Positions 19,203 through 28,311 are shown, counted from the stretch's first letter. The stretch is DNA of 64,000 bases from Levilactobacillus fujinensis (GCF_003946335.1 NZ_RHNX01000007.1:1-64000), one strand, 5' to 3'. Notes: generated by a model not told the origin, from the sequence alone. Program-made: numbers and translations.

Positions 19203-20894
19203 TTACATTTCGTCTGGTGCTTGAACGCCCAAGAGACGCAGGCTTTCCTTTAAGACCGTGGAGACCGACTTAACCAATGCCAAACGTGCTGGCAACTCGT
19301 CGTCTTCCGTTAAAATCTTAGAATGTGCGTAGTACTTGTTGAACGTCTTGGCCAAACGAATAGCGTACTTAGCAATGACGGATGGTTCGAGCTCGTTGCA
19401 GGCCATCTTGACCATGGCCGGGAAGTCAGCCAATGTCTTAATCGTATCCCAGGCCTCCGGGTCAGCCACTTGGTTCCCTGCAGCAGTCACGTCAATGTTA
19501 CCCGCCTTGCGCAGAATGCTTTCAGCCCGCGCGTGAGAGTACTGCACGTAAGGACCCGTTTCGCCTTCGAACTTCAATTGGTCAGCTAACACGAAGTCAA
19601 TGTTGTTGGTCCGTTCATTCTTCAAATCACCGAAGACGATGGCGCCGACACCGACCTGCTTAGCAACCTCTTGCTTGTTGGCCAAATCAGGGTTCTTTTC
19701 GTTGATTTCTTCGCCGGCCAACTTGATGGATTCTTCCAAGACCTTCGCCAACAGAATGATCCGACCGGAACGGGTGGACAGTTTCTTCCCATCGACGGTG
19801 ATCAGACCAAATGGCACGTGTTGTAAGTCATCAGCGGACGGCACGCCCATTTCCTTCAAAACAGCCTTCAATTGCTTGAAGTAATAAGTTTGTTCGGAAC
19901 CAACCACGTATAAGTTCTTGGCTGGCTTGTAAGTCCGGTCACGGTACAACGCGGTCGCAATGTCTCGCGTGATGTACAGGGAGGCACCATCGCTCTTCAA
20001 GATCAGTGCGGGGTTCAGGTCGTATTTACTCAAGTCAACCACTTGGGCACCTTGAGATTCAACCAATAAGTTCTTGTCCTTCAAGATTTGAACGACTTCG
20101 CCTAACTTGTCGTTATAGAAAGCCTCACCGTTGTAGGTGTCAAATTTCACGCCAAGTTCATCGTAAACGTCATTGAATTCTTGTAAGGAAGCCTTGCGGA
20201 ACCATTCCCACAGATGATGAGCTTCAGGGTCGCCGTCTTCGAGTTTCTTGAACCATTCACGTGCAACGTCGTCAAGTTCTGGTTTGTCAACATCTTCCTT
20301 ATGGAAACGGACATAGTACTCCACCAGCTTGTTGATGGGGTCCCTCTTCACGTCTTCTTCATTTCCCCACAGCTTGTAAGCCGTGATGAGTTTCCCAAAT
20401 TGCGTCCCCCAGTCACCCAAGTGATTGTCCTTGATTGGGTGGTATCCATTCTTGGTCAAAATTTCGGCGATGGAATTTCCAATCACAGTTGACCGTAAGT
20501 GCCCCATGGACATTGGCTTGGCAATGTTAGGTGAAGACATATCGATTGGGACATTACCACCGTTACCATCTTCATTTTGACCATAACTAGCGCCGGCGGT
20601 CAGAACCGTATTCAGCGTCGCTTCACTGTACACGCCCTTGTCGAAAAAGAAGTTCAGGTAAGGCCCTACCACTTCAACCTTTTCAAAGGCCGTCGTGTCA
20701 AGTTTGTCGGCCAGGTCCTGCGCAATCTGTTGCGGTGCCTTGTGTAATAACTTAGCTAACGTAAACGTGGGGAATGCCATGTCCCCTTTGTCAGACGTCT
20801 TTGGGCGTTCCAACTTAGCGGAAATTTCGTCCGCAGTCAATTGTCCGTCTAACGCGGTAGCCAGAACTGCTGTAACCGTTTGTTTGTAATCCAT
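19203..20894 (-). CDS. argS: Arginyl-tRNA synthetase
   Basis: 563-residue class I synthetase that charges tRNA-Arg. An N-terminal additional domain (about 1-110) is followed by the HIGH-type motif in MSMGHLRST (about residue 130) and the KMSKS-type loop KKLSTRSG (about 360). The C-terminal anticodon-binding domain carries the DALRMA-like region ending LLGVQAPDEM. AGGAGG precedes the ATG. Expression is controlled by the T-box leader upstream. Confidence 0.97.
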   Translation of the reverse strand: MDYKQTVTAVLATALDGQLTADEISAKLERPKTSDKGDMAFPTFTLAKLLHKAPQQIAQDLADKLDTTAFEKVEVVGPYLNFFFDKGVYSEATLNTVLTAGASYGQNEDGNGGNVPIDMSSPNIAKPMSMGHLRSTVIGNSIAEILTKNGYHPIKDNHLGDWGTQFGKLITAYKLWGNEEDVKRDPINKLVEYYVRFHKEDVDKPELDDVAREWFKKLEDGDPEAHHLWEWFRKASLQEFNDVYDELGVKFDTYNGEAFYNDKLGEVVQILKDKNLLVESQGAQVVDLSKYDLNPALILKSDGASLYITRDIATALYRDRTYKPAKNLYVVGSEQTYYFKQLKAVLKEMGVPSADDLQHVPFGLITVDGKKLSTRSGRIILLAKVLEESIKLAGEEINEKNPDLANKQEVAKQVGVGAIVFGDLKNERTNNIDFVLADQLKFEGETGPYVQYSHARAESILRKAGNIDVTAAGNQVADPEAWDTIKTLADFPAMVKMACNELEPSVIAKYAIRLAKTFNKYYAHSKILTEDDELPARLALVKSVSTVLKESLRLLGVQAPDEM

Positions 20895-20962
20895 CCTGAT
20901 ATTCCTCCTAATTTTCTGAGTGACGTTGATAGTCTCAGTCTACACCATTTGGTTCACGGGAT

Positions 20963-21160
20963 AAAAAAACGTCTCCTACAAAATTATTTGTAAGAGACGA
21001 GACGACCCGCGGTACCACTCTGATTGACTTTAAAGTCCACTTTGAAATTCAGTTTAATTGTCGTTCATTGCCCCGTTCCGTGTGGTCTTCCTATCCGGCT
21101 CACAGCCTCCCGGATTCGCTGAGAAGAAGTTTCCCCACGTACTTATGCAATAACGCTGAC
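20963..21160 (-). promoter_or_regulatory. T-box leader of argS
   Basis: On the minus strand the T-box core AGAGTGGTACCGCG is at 21020-21007 and is followed by a terminator whose arms CGTCTC and GAGACG precede TTTTTTT (20963-20999). Stem I closes by pairing GTTATTGC (21154-21147) with GCAATGAAC. A GAA-CGG stretch at 21078-21073 on the 3' side of stem I puts CGG, an arginine codon, at the likely specifier position. The leader senses uncharged tRNA-Arg and lets transcription reach argS. The exact 5' end is not defined. Confidence 0.88.
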
Positions 21161-21169
21161 TAGCTTTCG

Positions 21170-21202
21170 AATAAATAAGAAGGACGACCCAGGAGGCCGC
21201 CC
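21170..21202 (-). terminator. Terminator after tRNA-Gly
   Basis: GGGCGGCC and GGGTCGTCC pair (two G-U pairs) on the minus strand, followed by TTCTTATTTATT. It separates the tRNA from the argS leader. Confidence 0.65.
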
Positions 21203-21212
21203 GACTTTCGAA

Positions 21213-21283
21213 AGCGGGTGACGGGAATCGGACCCGCGACACAAGCTTGGGAAGCTTGAATTTTACCACTAAACTACACCCGC
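21213..21283 (-). tRNA. tRNA-Gly (anticodon CCC)
   Basis: 71 bases folding into a full cloverleaf: acceptor GCGGGTG/CACCCGC, D-arm GTTTAGTGGTAAAAT, anticodon stem CAAGC/GCTTG with loop TTCCCAA, T-arm CGGGTCCGATTCCCG, discriminator U. The anticodon CCC reads GGG. No CCA is encoded. It lies directly upstream of the argS T-box leader. Confidence 0.93.
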
Positions 21284-21361
21284 ACAACACAGAAAAGTAT
21301 AGCATACCATCTGTGAGTTGTCATCATTTTTTGCAAATAAATTCAAAAAAAGTTACAAAAG

Positions 21362-21592
21362 TTAGTTTTTATCCGCTACGTGTCCCGTAATCTTAGCAGC
21401 TGACTTCCGCACAACCGCACGGTTATTCATGTCACCTACCGCCGTTTTATCGGCTGGATCGTAGTCTCTAATTTCAACTAAAACTGAATTATCATACACT
21501 TTGGTCACTTCTCCGGTAAACCCATGTTCCAATGGACCAAATTTCTTTGCCGCAACGTAATCGCCAATCTTAATCTCAGTAGCCTCAGCCAT
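21362..21592 (-). CDS. DUF2187 family small protein
   Basis: 76 residues matching the DUF2187 pattern (IKIGDYVAAKKFGPLEHGFTG, then VLVEIRDYD), a small beta-rich KOW/SH3-like fold of unknown role found across lactobacilli. ATG 21592 has AAAGGAG nine bases upstream; the frame is open to 21655. Single-gene unit beside the tRNA-Gly gene. Confidence 0.82.
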   Translation of the reverse strand: MAEATEIKIGDYVAAKKFGPLEHGFTGEVTKVYDNSVLVEIRDYDPADKTAVGDMNNRAVVRKSAAKITGHVADKN

Positions 21593-21926
21593 GTTCGTCG
21601 CTCCTTTCGTATGCAAAGTAATATTATAGCTAACTTGGCGAGCGCACGCAAGCAATGTCTTTCTTTAACTCGCAATAGAATTGTAAGGAGTTTGAAATAA
21701 TGGCCGCATCACGAACTTTCTTATGTAAATTTCTTGGAAATCGTATCAATATTGGTAATTTACGACTAATTTCTATAAAATCATACAAATCATGAGGATT
21801 TCACGAACGACAGTCTAAATAATTGTTTTCTTAATCAATACGCAATTTCCGAAAAATACGTTATACTTTAGGCGTTGCGTTATATCGTTATTTATAAGAG
21901 TTTGTTACAGGAGGAGAAGATAAATT

Positions 21927-23234
21927 ATGAAGAAATGGCATCGCTGGGCGGTTCGGGGAATCGCCCTATTAGCGGGTAGTATTGGCCTATTCTGGTCAAC
22001 CAACGCCAGCGCGAATTCAATCAATGACTACATTGCGAGTCAAAATTACGCAACACCACAAATTACCACCAATATTTGGTCTGGTTTCCCTAAGAACAAC
22101 TATCGTTATGGCAAACCAGAGGGGGTTGTCGTTCACGAAACGGCTAATCCAAATTCAACCATTTATAATGAAATTGCTTATATGAAGAACAATTACCAAA
22201 ATGCCTTTGTGCACACGTTCGTTGACGCTAACAGCATCATCAACATTGCCAACACCAAGTATCTTTGTTGGGGTGCCGGCCCAATCGCCAATGCCCGCTA
22301 CGTCCAATTTGAGCAGATTGAAGTCCACTCCAAGGCAGCCTTTGCCTCTGAACTGAACAATGCAGCTTACTACACAGCCTACATTTTAAAGCAATATGGC
22401 TTGACTCCTAAGCGCTACACGACGGTGCTTTCTCACCATGACGTCACGAATCTCTTAGGTGGCACCACACATACCGACCCGGATGGCTACTGGACAGCTA
22501 ATGCTCGCACCTACTTTGGGACGACTTACAACATGAATGATTTCGTGACATTAGTCAAAACGCAATACGCAGCTTTAGGTGGCACGACAACTGATACAAC
22601 GGACAGTTCAGCATCTAGTTCTAGTTCCAGTTCAAGTAATTCTAGCTCAACCACCAACTCGAATAGTACATCTGATAGCTCCACGGATCACACCACGACC
22701 GTTAAGCAGAAGACGGTCAAGTACTACCACGGTGGAAACAATGAAACGGCTACTTTAGCCAGCAACTACACGAACTGGACCGTTTACAACCACATCAAGG
22801 GCACGAGTGGTGCTTACAAGATTGGTTGGGGTCGCTTAAGCTCCGATTATCGTGGCGCTAAGGTTTACGTTGACAGTCGCGGCGTTAAAAAAGGCGGTTG
22901 GAGTGGTACCTGGTACCGGATTCGATTCAGCAAGAACTCCGGTTACAAGTATTGGGTCTACAGCAAGGCCTTGAATTTTCCAAAGGTTACCTACACTGAC
23001 ACTAACAAGTCATTCACGCTGAATACCAGCAGCAACTTCTCTCTGTACAACCACGTCTTGAATTCGAACTATCTCTCCAAGACTACGGCACACACCAAGG
23101 ACTTCGCTGCAGGAACTAAGGTTAAGGTCAACAAGCAAGGTTACAAGGCTAGCGATCAGTCAACTTGGTTCCGCTTCACGCTCAACAACAAGTCCTACTG
23201 GGTCAAGAGTACCAGTTTGACCGAGGTTGGTTAA
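21927..23234 (+). CDS. Secreted N-acetylmuramoyl-L-alanine amidase
   Basis: 435-residue cell-wall hydrolase. Signal peptide 1-29 is cleaved after NASA. The Amidase_2 domain spans about 35-185, with zinc-ligand His residues in VVHETAN, FVHTFV and the HTDPDGYW region. A Ser/Thr-rich linker (about 210-250) leads to two SH3-like wall-binding units (about 255-345 and 350-435). It cuts the bond between MurNAc and L-Ala in peptidoglycan. Gene is monocistronic: TATACT near 21862 may be the -10 and a terminator follows. Confidence 0.9.
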   Translation: MKKWHRWAVRGIALLAGSIGLFWSTNASANSINDYIASQNYATPQITTNIWSGFPKNNYRYGKPEGVVVHETANPNSTIYNEIAYMKNNYQNAFVHTFVDANSIINIANTKYLCWGAGPIANARYVQFEQIEVHSKAAFASELNNAAYYTAYILKQYGLTPKRYTTVLSHHDVTNLLGGTTHTDPDGYWTANARTYFGTTYNMNDFVTLVKTQYAALGGTTTDTTDSSASSSSSSSSNSSSTTNSNSTSDSSTDHTTTVKQKTVKYYHGGNNETATLASNYTNWTVYNHIKGTSGAYKIGWGRLSSDYRGAKVYVDSRGVKKGGWSGTWYRIRFSKNSGYKYWVYSKALNFPKVTYTDTNKSFTLNTSSNFSLYNHVLNSNYLSKTTAHTKDFAAGTKVKVNKQGYKASDQSTWFRFTLNNKSYWVKSTSLTEVG

Positions 23235-23248
23235 TCATTAATTTTTTT

Positions 23249-23285
23249 AAACGAGTTTGGATAAAATGTCCAAACTCGTTTTTTC
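23249..23285 (+). terminator. Terminator after the amidase
   Basis: AACGAGTTTGGA pairs with TCCAAACTCGTT around a seven-base loop, followed by TTTTC. Confidence 0.92.
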
Positions 23286-23306
23286 TACCTAAAGGAGATT
23301 ACCCCC

Positions 23307-23846
23307 ATGGGAAAAATTCAATTTTACGGTGCAACGTCTTTAGACGGTTACCTCGCTACTAGCGACGACAATATTGACTGGCTGACCACCTTGCCTAATA
23401 TTCCGGCCGATACCGGACAAACAGTTCTCTCACAGATGACTAGTGCCATCATGGGACGTGTTACCTACGACTACGTGACCAAGCTAGCACCTGATATGCC
23501 ATTTAACCCGGCAAACCCGGACATGCACAACTATGTGCTGACGCATCAGTCACGGCCAAGTACCCCGACAGTCACCTTCACATCTGTAGGCGTTCTCGCC
23601 TTAGCACAACGCCTACAGTCAGGGCCCGGTAATATCTGGGTGGTTGGTGGTCAAACTATCCTCACCCCACTTTTAGCGGCCAATCTCATCGATGACCTCT
23701 ACCTTCAGATTGCGCCGATCATGCTTGGAAGTGGTAAACGGCTCTTTGGCGAACTCGCCGCCCCACGCCAATTCGAATTGGCAGTGGCCCACACCATCGG
23801 TCCCCTCGCCGAGCTGATTTATCACAAGATCCAACCTAAAGCTTGA
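23307..23846 (+). CDS. RibD C-terminal/dihydrofolate-reductase-like protein
   Basis: 179-residue single-domain reductase with the DHFR-like fold (RibD_C family, YyaP/YwjB type). Motifs are the N-terminal FYGATSLDGYLA, the NADPH-binding stretch IWVVGGQTILTPLL, and LQIAPIMLGSGKRLF. The substrate is unknown; it is not the housekeeping DHFR. AAAGGAG precedes the ATG. The 240 bases after it hold no gene. Confidence 0.85.
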   Translation: MGKIQFYGATSLDGYLATSDDNIDWLTTLPNIPADTGQTVLSQMTSAIMGRVTYDYVTKLAPDMPFNPANPDMHNYVLTHQSRPSTPTVTFTSVGVLALAQRLQSGPGNIWVVGGQTILTPLLAANLIDDLYLQIAPIMLGSGKRLFGELAAPRQFELAVAHTIGPLAELIYHKIQPKA

Positions 23847-24084
23847 AAGCTATAAGCCACCCATTATCAGTGTTGTCGCAACATTACTGAGCTTAAAAGC
23901 AAGTCATTATCTGACTGAAAAAGACACGGACGTCACTTCTTAGTTTCAATTTTGCCATTGCCAATCACGCCCTGTGCCGTCGATTCAGGCTATCAATAAT
24001 GATCCCCTCACTGCTCAAATTAATACCTTGTCACCACTGAGTATGGTAGGCTAAGGACATTACGTTAGAAAAGGAGCGGTTAGT

Positions 24085-24426
24085 ATGTGGTTAGCCCTGC
24101 ATTTCTGGACCTGGATCGTGTTGGCCGTTTTGGTCATTGGCGGTTTGACTCGTCATTCCGAGAAACGGGCAACACAATTTTTGATTCTTGCCCGCATCGC
24201 TTATTTGGTCATGATTATTAGTGGGGTCGTACTCAGCATCCGTACGTTCAGCCATGCCCCGCTACTAATCAGCCTGAAATTTTTACTAGGGATTGGGACG
24301 ATTGCCTTAATTGAAATTGGCTTTGGTCGTAAAATGGAACGATCAACGTCACATCTTATCTACTGGATTCTAGGAATCGTCGCCCTAATTACCGTGGGAC
24401 TAGGATTAACACTGGCCTTTCGCTAG
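24085..24426 (+). CDS. YisL family membrane protein (DUF1516)
   Basis: 113 residues, nearly all in four membrane helices (about 3-22, 32-52, 60-79, 90-111), matching the YisL/UPF0344 family. The role of the family is unknown. AAGGAG precedes the ATG. A TTGTCA/TATGGT pair about 50 bases upstream may be its promoter. It is closed by a terminator. Confidence 0.85.
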   Translation: MWLALHFWTWIVLAVLVIGGLTRHSEKRATQFLILARIAYLVMIISGVVLSIRTFSHAPLLISLKFLLGIGTIALIEIGFGRKMERSTSHLIYWILGIVALITVGLGLTLAFR

Positions 24427-24440
24427 TAACTGTGACTAAG

Positions 24441-24469
24441 AGAGCTGTGTGCTACTTACAGCTCTTTTT
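24441..24469 (+). terminator. Terminator after yisL-like gene
   Basis: AGAGCTGT and ACAGCTCT around a nine-base loop, then TTTTG. Confidence 0.88.
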
Positions 24470-24542
24470 GTGTGCGTTCCCAAATTGTCGAGACTTCGGT
24501 TGCGAGATAATCGCTGGCAAGTGGCACTTGTAAAATCACAAG

Positions 24543-24576
24543 TATACAGTTAGACCGTGTATAGTAAAACTGTATA
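24543..24576 (+). promoter_or_regulatory. Inverted repeat operator in the padR promoter
   Basis: TATACAGTT (24543) and AACTGTATA (24568) are a perfect nine-base inverted repeat with centres 25 bases apart. They flank TATAGT and overlap TATAAA, possible -10 elements. PadR proteins commonly repress their own promoters at such sites. Confidence 0.6.
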
Positions 24577-24612
24577 AAGCTAAGCTGTATGAAAAGGAGT
24601 CCAAAGAAGACT

Positions 24613-24924
24613 ATGGCACGAGACAAAAATTTGCCGCTAACAGAGACCACTTACTATGTTCTGTTAGTGCTTACCCGACCGCTTCACGGTTATGCGGCCA
24701 TTCAGGAGATTGCGCGTATTAGCCAGGATACAGTCAAGGTGGCCGCGGGGACGATGTATGGGGCTACCGAAAATCTATTGAAACTGAAATGGATCAAGGA
24801 GGTTCCTAGCACCGATAAGCGACGACGCGTCTATCAGATTACCATGGCAGGACAGAAAATTTTAACATTGGAGACGGCACGATTGCGTCAATTGGGGGCA
24901 CTGGCCGCAGAGTTTGGCTATTAA
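24613..24924 (+). CDS. PadR family transcriptional regulator
   Basis: 103-residue short PadR protein: winged helix about residues 8-80 with the PadR hallmarks YVLLVLTRPLHGYAAIQEI and GTMYGATENLLK. ATG 24613 gives the family-typical MARDKNLPLTET start, with AAGGAG 13 bases upstream; an ATG at 24589 is the alternative. It is followed after 11 bases by a DUF2812 gene, its standard partner, and probably represses both from the inverted repeat upstream. Confidence 0.9.
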   Translation: MARDKNLPLTETTYYVLLVLTRPLHGYAAIQEIARISQDTVKVAAGTMYGATENLLKLKWIKEVPSTDKRRRVYQITMAGQKILTLETARLRQLGALAAEFGY

Positions 24925-24935
24925 GGGAGAGGTAA

Positions 24936-25562
24936 ATGATGAAAAAGTTCAAGCTATTTTTGGACCTTAACACTGAAGAAGATTGGATCAATGGCGTTCA
25001 AGCAGGTGGCCACCGGTTGACGGGGGTGAACCCCTTTCTTCACCGCTATACATTTCAAAGATTGGCATCAGCAGAAGACTTTAACCCATATACACGATTG
25101 GATTTTCGAGATCGTGGCCTGAGTCGACAGCACTATCAGGATTACCAACAACTTTTTAACGATAGCGGGTGGCGTTTGGTCACGGGAAGTCGGCATGGTG
25201 GCATTCAATACTTTCAGCAGATGAGCCCGGCATCGGGTCACGATATTTTCTCGGATGATCGTTCTAAACAGAGAAGTCGCAACCGGGATAGTAGGTGTGC
25301 TTATGTCAACGGTGCCTTCTTCTTGTCATATTTTTATTTTTTTATGCATTCCAGTAGCATCAACCTTTTAGATCCTAGGAGCTGGTATCTGACTGAAGGG
25401 CTGTGGCATATGCAGGGGGAATGGTTCTGGAAAGCATTTGCGTTTGAAACCCCGTTTGTCCTATTGCGAATGATTCCGGCCTTCTTATTTTTGATTCTGG
25501 GCATTTATTATTTTAGTCGAGTGATTCATAATGGCGACGGCGTGTGGCGTAAGGGAGAATAA
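24936..25562 (+). CDS. DUF2812 domain membrane protein
   Basis: 208 residues. The N-terminal DUF2812 domain (about 1-115) has the GWRLVTGSRHGGIQYFQ motif and the FSDDRSK tail. The rest carries two to three hydrophobic helices (about 125-140 and 175-200). These PadR-linked proteins are membrane proteins of unknown function, perhaps stress-related. The last 20 bases may overlap a stem (AGCGATC/GATCGCT at 25571-25600) without a T tract. Confidence 0.8.
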   Translation: MMKKFKLFLDLNTEEDWINGVQAGGHRLTGVNPFLHRYTFQRLASAEDFNPYTRLDFRDRGLSRQHYQDYQQLFNDSGWRLVTGSRHGGIQYFQQMSPASGHDIFSDDRSKQRSRNRDSRCAYVNGAFFLSYFYFFMHSSSINLLDPRSWYLTEGLWHMQGEWFWKAFAFETPFVLLRMIPAFLFLILGIYYFSRVIHNGDGVWRKGE

Positions 25563-25624
25563 CAAAAAAGCGATCGCACTGCAGGCGCAGCGGATCGCTA
25601 AGATCAAATCGAATTTAGGCTTAA

Positions 25625-26008
25625 ATGTCGTTGATGACTAAGGTCCCACATAAGGACGCAGAATCGATAAATAAAGCGCTATTGACCATGTTTCGTAGCG
25701 TTCCTAAAGAGGTCGTCCTTTCAATCACGCTAGACCATGGCGCGGAATTCTTACAACTCGCAGACATTCGTGATGACCTGAATGTGACCATCTATTGGCC
25801 TGACCCGTATTCGCCAGAATAGCAAGGCACTAATGAAAATACTAATGGCTTAATCCGTGAATATTTCCCCAAAGGACAGCGTCTTAGTACTCAGACAATA
25901 GTAGAGGTTGAACAATGTCAGAAACAGTTAAATCGCCGTCCGAAAAGGATCTTAAGCTACCGTACCCCTGAAGAAACTTTATTTGATAAAGTGTTGCGCT
26001 TGGTTTGA
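25625..26008 (+). pseudogene. IS30 family transposase remnant
   Basis: The C-terminal third of an IS30 transposase: the DDE segment ITLDHGAEF, then YWPDPYSPE, an in-frame TAG at 25820, and after it QGTNENTNGLIREYFPKG and NRRPKRILSYRTPEE in the same frame. The N-terminal helix-turn-helix and the first catalytic Asp are missing. It cannot be active. No inverted ends or target duplication are visible. Confidence 0.88.
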
Positions 26009-26338
26009 CAATTCGTCACCTATGTCAGCAAAAATTTTTAACCATTAGTGTCTATTCCACAGGTCATCTCTCAAGTCACTAGTAGTGTTGAGCCTTGGAT
26101 AGGATCCGACAAAATAGTCTGAATGACATGGCGTAACGACCAGCATGATAGAAATTCATCAGGAAAAGTCCCTGAGACTCAGGAAAGCGTACCCAAATCA
26201 AAGAGGCTGCGACAAAAGTCACAGCCTCTTTGATATCTCTGAATTTATATAGCTGAAACGTGCACCCAAAGGTAGCCAGTTCCGCCTAACACTCGCCAGC
26301 CAAGCACCTTTTGTCACGCACTTTTTTTCAAGTATCGC
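26009..26338. other. Gene-free spacer after the IS30 remnant
   Basis: 330 bases without a protein-like frame. The only clear structure is the inverted repeat at 26198-26233. It is probably worn-down insertion sequence plus the 3' end of the racemase operon. Confidence 0.45.
26198..26233 (-). terminator. Inverted repeat, likely terminator of the D-Asp operon
   Basis: TCAAAGAGGCTG and CAGCCTCTTTGA form a perfect 12-base stem. It lies about 105 bases beyond the racemase stop. The T tract is poor on both strands. Confidence 0.55.
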
Positions 26339-27049
26339 TTATTCCTGACGCATCTTAGTAGCCAGTTCGATGGTCCGGTCGACCAAGATGGATTGCCCAT
26401 CTGCTAACGACAGCTCGGTTTCGGGTTCGCGCTCCTGAGCCAACGACAATTCCGTACAGCCCAAGATGACAACCTCTGCTCCCTGTTCCGTTACCATCTG
26501 CTGAAGAATGCGGTGGTACAGTTCCGCATCCACCTCATTTTGCTCCTTGATGTGCGTGTAGATTAGCTCCATGGTCTCGTCTTCAATGGCATCAGTTGGC
26601 AATACTGGCGTCAACCCAGCCGCTTTCAACTCTTGTTCATAAATCTGGTCCTCGATGGTTCCCCGTGTTCCTGTAATGCCAATCCGTTTGGCATTCGGAT
26701 ATTTGCGAGTAATCTCCTTCACTGTCTCACGGGGCATGTGAAGTATTGGAACATCGGTTGCAGCCTGCAATTCGTCGTAAAAATAATGCGCCGTATTACA
26801 AGGCAGCGTGAAGAACTCTGGGCCCAGCTTACTCTGCTGTTGGATGTCCTCGAGCAGGTCAGGAAGTGGATTGGGCTGACTATGATCGAAAATATAAGTC
26901 GTCCGGTCCGGTACCGTCGCGTGGTTGACCAAAATATAATTCAAGTAATCCTGATCAGCATGAGCTGGCGTCCGTAAGTTAAGTTGATGTAAATAACTTT
27001 CGGTGGCCATGGTCCCCATGCCGCCAATGATCGTAAAGAATTTTTGCAT
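26339..27049 (-). CDS. racD: Aspartate racemase
   Basis: 236-residue Asp/Glu racemase superfamily protein that works without cofactor using two cysteines: C84 in LPCNTAHYF and C198 in LGCTELSL. It would supply D-aspartate for the peptidoglycan cross-bridge. AAGGGG is nine bases upstream of the ATG, and only five bases separate it from the ligase gene before it. The operon partners make aspartate rather than glutamate the likely substrate. Confidence 0.88.
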   Translation of the reverse strand: MQKFFTIIGGMGTMATESYLHQLNLRTPAHADQDYLNYILVNHATVPDRTTYIFDHSQPNPLPDLLEDIQQQSKLGPEFFTLPCNTAHYFYDELQAATDVPILHMPRETVKEITRKYPNAKRIGITGTRGTIEDQIYEQELKAAGLTPVLPTDAIEDETMELIYTHIKEQNEVDAELYHRILQQMVTEQGAEVVILGCTELSLAQEREPETELSLADGQSILVDRTIELATKMRQE

Positions 27050-27054
27050 GGTAA

Positions 27055-28311
27055 TTACCCCTTGTTTTCTGCGAAGTACTTTTTAAAGTTTACTGTATAG
27101 TTGTGTTGCATCCACTGGAGCAGCGCCCACCGTTTCAGGTTCATATCCTGATCATAGTGGTAAGTCGTTCCAAATTTTCCAGCAGTAATCAGTTTCAACG
27201 CACGATCCTTATCCGCATTTTCACGCGTATACTGCTTGAATACCTTGACTGGCACACCTAACCATAGCGCGTGCTTGCTTTCGTCTTGGTTGCCATAAAC
27301 GGTTGGCGCATCGCTTAGTGTCCCCTTGACGTAGTCTTTTACGACCCAGTCAGCCAGATTGTACCCATTTAGTGTCACGAAAAAGCTACTCCGGCCTTGA
27401 CGCAGGTTGATTTCAAACAACTTAAACGTCTTATCGCGAACATCGTACTTCATATCAAAGTTCGCATAACCCGTAAAGTCGATGGCTTCCAGAAATTTTT
27501 GGATATTGTGATAAATCGTTTCGTTATATTCCGGAATGATTGCCACGTAATTACCAATTGCGGATGGTGCTGGGTCTTCCAGCAAGGGATGACCTAAGCA
27601 CATCATTTTAACGTGATGGTTCTGGTCAACGTAGGCGTTCACGACCCGCATGTTACTGTCATCCCCAGGCACAAAGTCCTGTAAGATGAGGTCCGATGTG
27701 TAACCATTCGCATAAGCCTTACCCACGATATCTTTGAATTCGGCCTCAGATTGAATCCGGAAGGCCTTTTTACGCCCCTCAAAATGAACGTCAAGCCATT
27801 CAACACTGTTGGCTGGCTTCAACGCCACTGGATAATCAAATGGTTGTTCAACGGGTTGTTCACCGGTGGCCTCGGCCTTCGTAATGATTCGCGTTGCGGG
27901 GTAAGGCAGACCATATTGGTCACAAACCTTGTAGAAGTTTTCCTTGTTGTTCAGGTGCCGTAACTTATCGTAATCCACGTATGGACAAATGAAGACATCC
28001 TCCAGTTCATCCTTATGCTTACTGATCAGCTGCGCGTAACCATCCCCACACCCAATCAAGATGACGGGTTCTGGATGATCCGCATACCGCGCTTTCAACT
28101 TACGCATGGTCTCAATCCAAACAGGATCTTCGTCAAACCCTGGGATCAATTCCAAGTTAACAATTTTCGTGTAACGAGTCGGTGCCAGTTGAATACTAGC
28201 AAAGGCCTGAACGGGTTCATGGTACATGTCATAAAATGACCGGGCCATCCCGTAAACGTTAAAGTCACTCCCCAATAAAATAGGCGTGAATTTTACTCCA
28301 TTGGTTTCCAT
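27055..28311 (-). CDS. ATP-grasp D-aspartate ligase (Asl type)
   Basis: 418-residue ATP-grasp carboxylate-amine ligase. The ATP-grasp core shows PVALKPANS, LILQDFVPGDDSNMRV and FKLFEINLRQGRSS. Related enzymes in Enterococcus faecium (Aslfm) and Lactococcus add D-aspartate to the lysine side chain of UDP-MurNAc-pentapeptide. The racemase next to it and the amidotransferase upstream support that role. A general ATP-grasp ligase is the fallback call. A hairpin at 28368 separates it from asnB. Confidence 0.82.
   Translation of the reverse strand: METNGVKFTPILLGSDFNVYGMARSFYDMYHEPVQAFASIQLAPTRYTKIVNLELIPGFDEDPVWIETMRKLKARYADHPEPVILIGCGDGYAQLISKHKDELEDVFICPYVDYDKLRHLNNKENFYKVCDQYGLPYPATRIITKAEATGEQPVEQPFDYPVALKPANSVEWLDVHFEGRKKAFRIQSEAEFKDIVGKAYANGYTSDLILQDFVPGDDSNMRVVNAYVDQNHHVKMMCLGHPLLEDPAPSAIGNYVAIIPEYNETIYHNIQKFLEAIDFTGYANFDMKYDVRDKTFKLFEINLRQGRSSFFVTLNGYNLADWVVKDYVKGTLSDAPTVYGNQDESKHALWLGVPVKVFKQYTRENADKDRALKLITAGKFGTTYHYDQDMNLKRWALLQWMQHNYTVNFKKYFAENKG

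Noticed and set aside
21054-21305. An 83-codon frame antisense to nothing but covering tRNA-Gly and the argS leader
   Set aside because: It lies within structured RNA genes and has no protein features.
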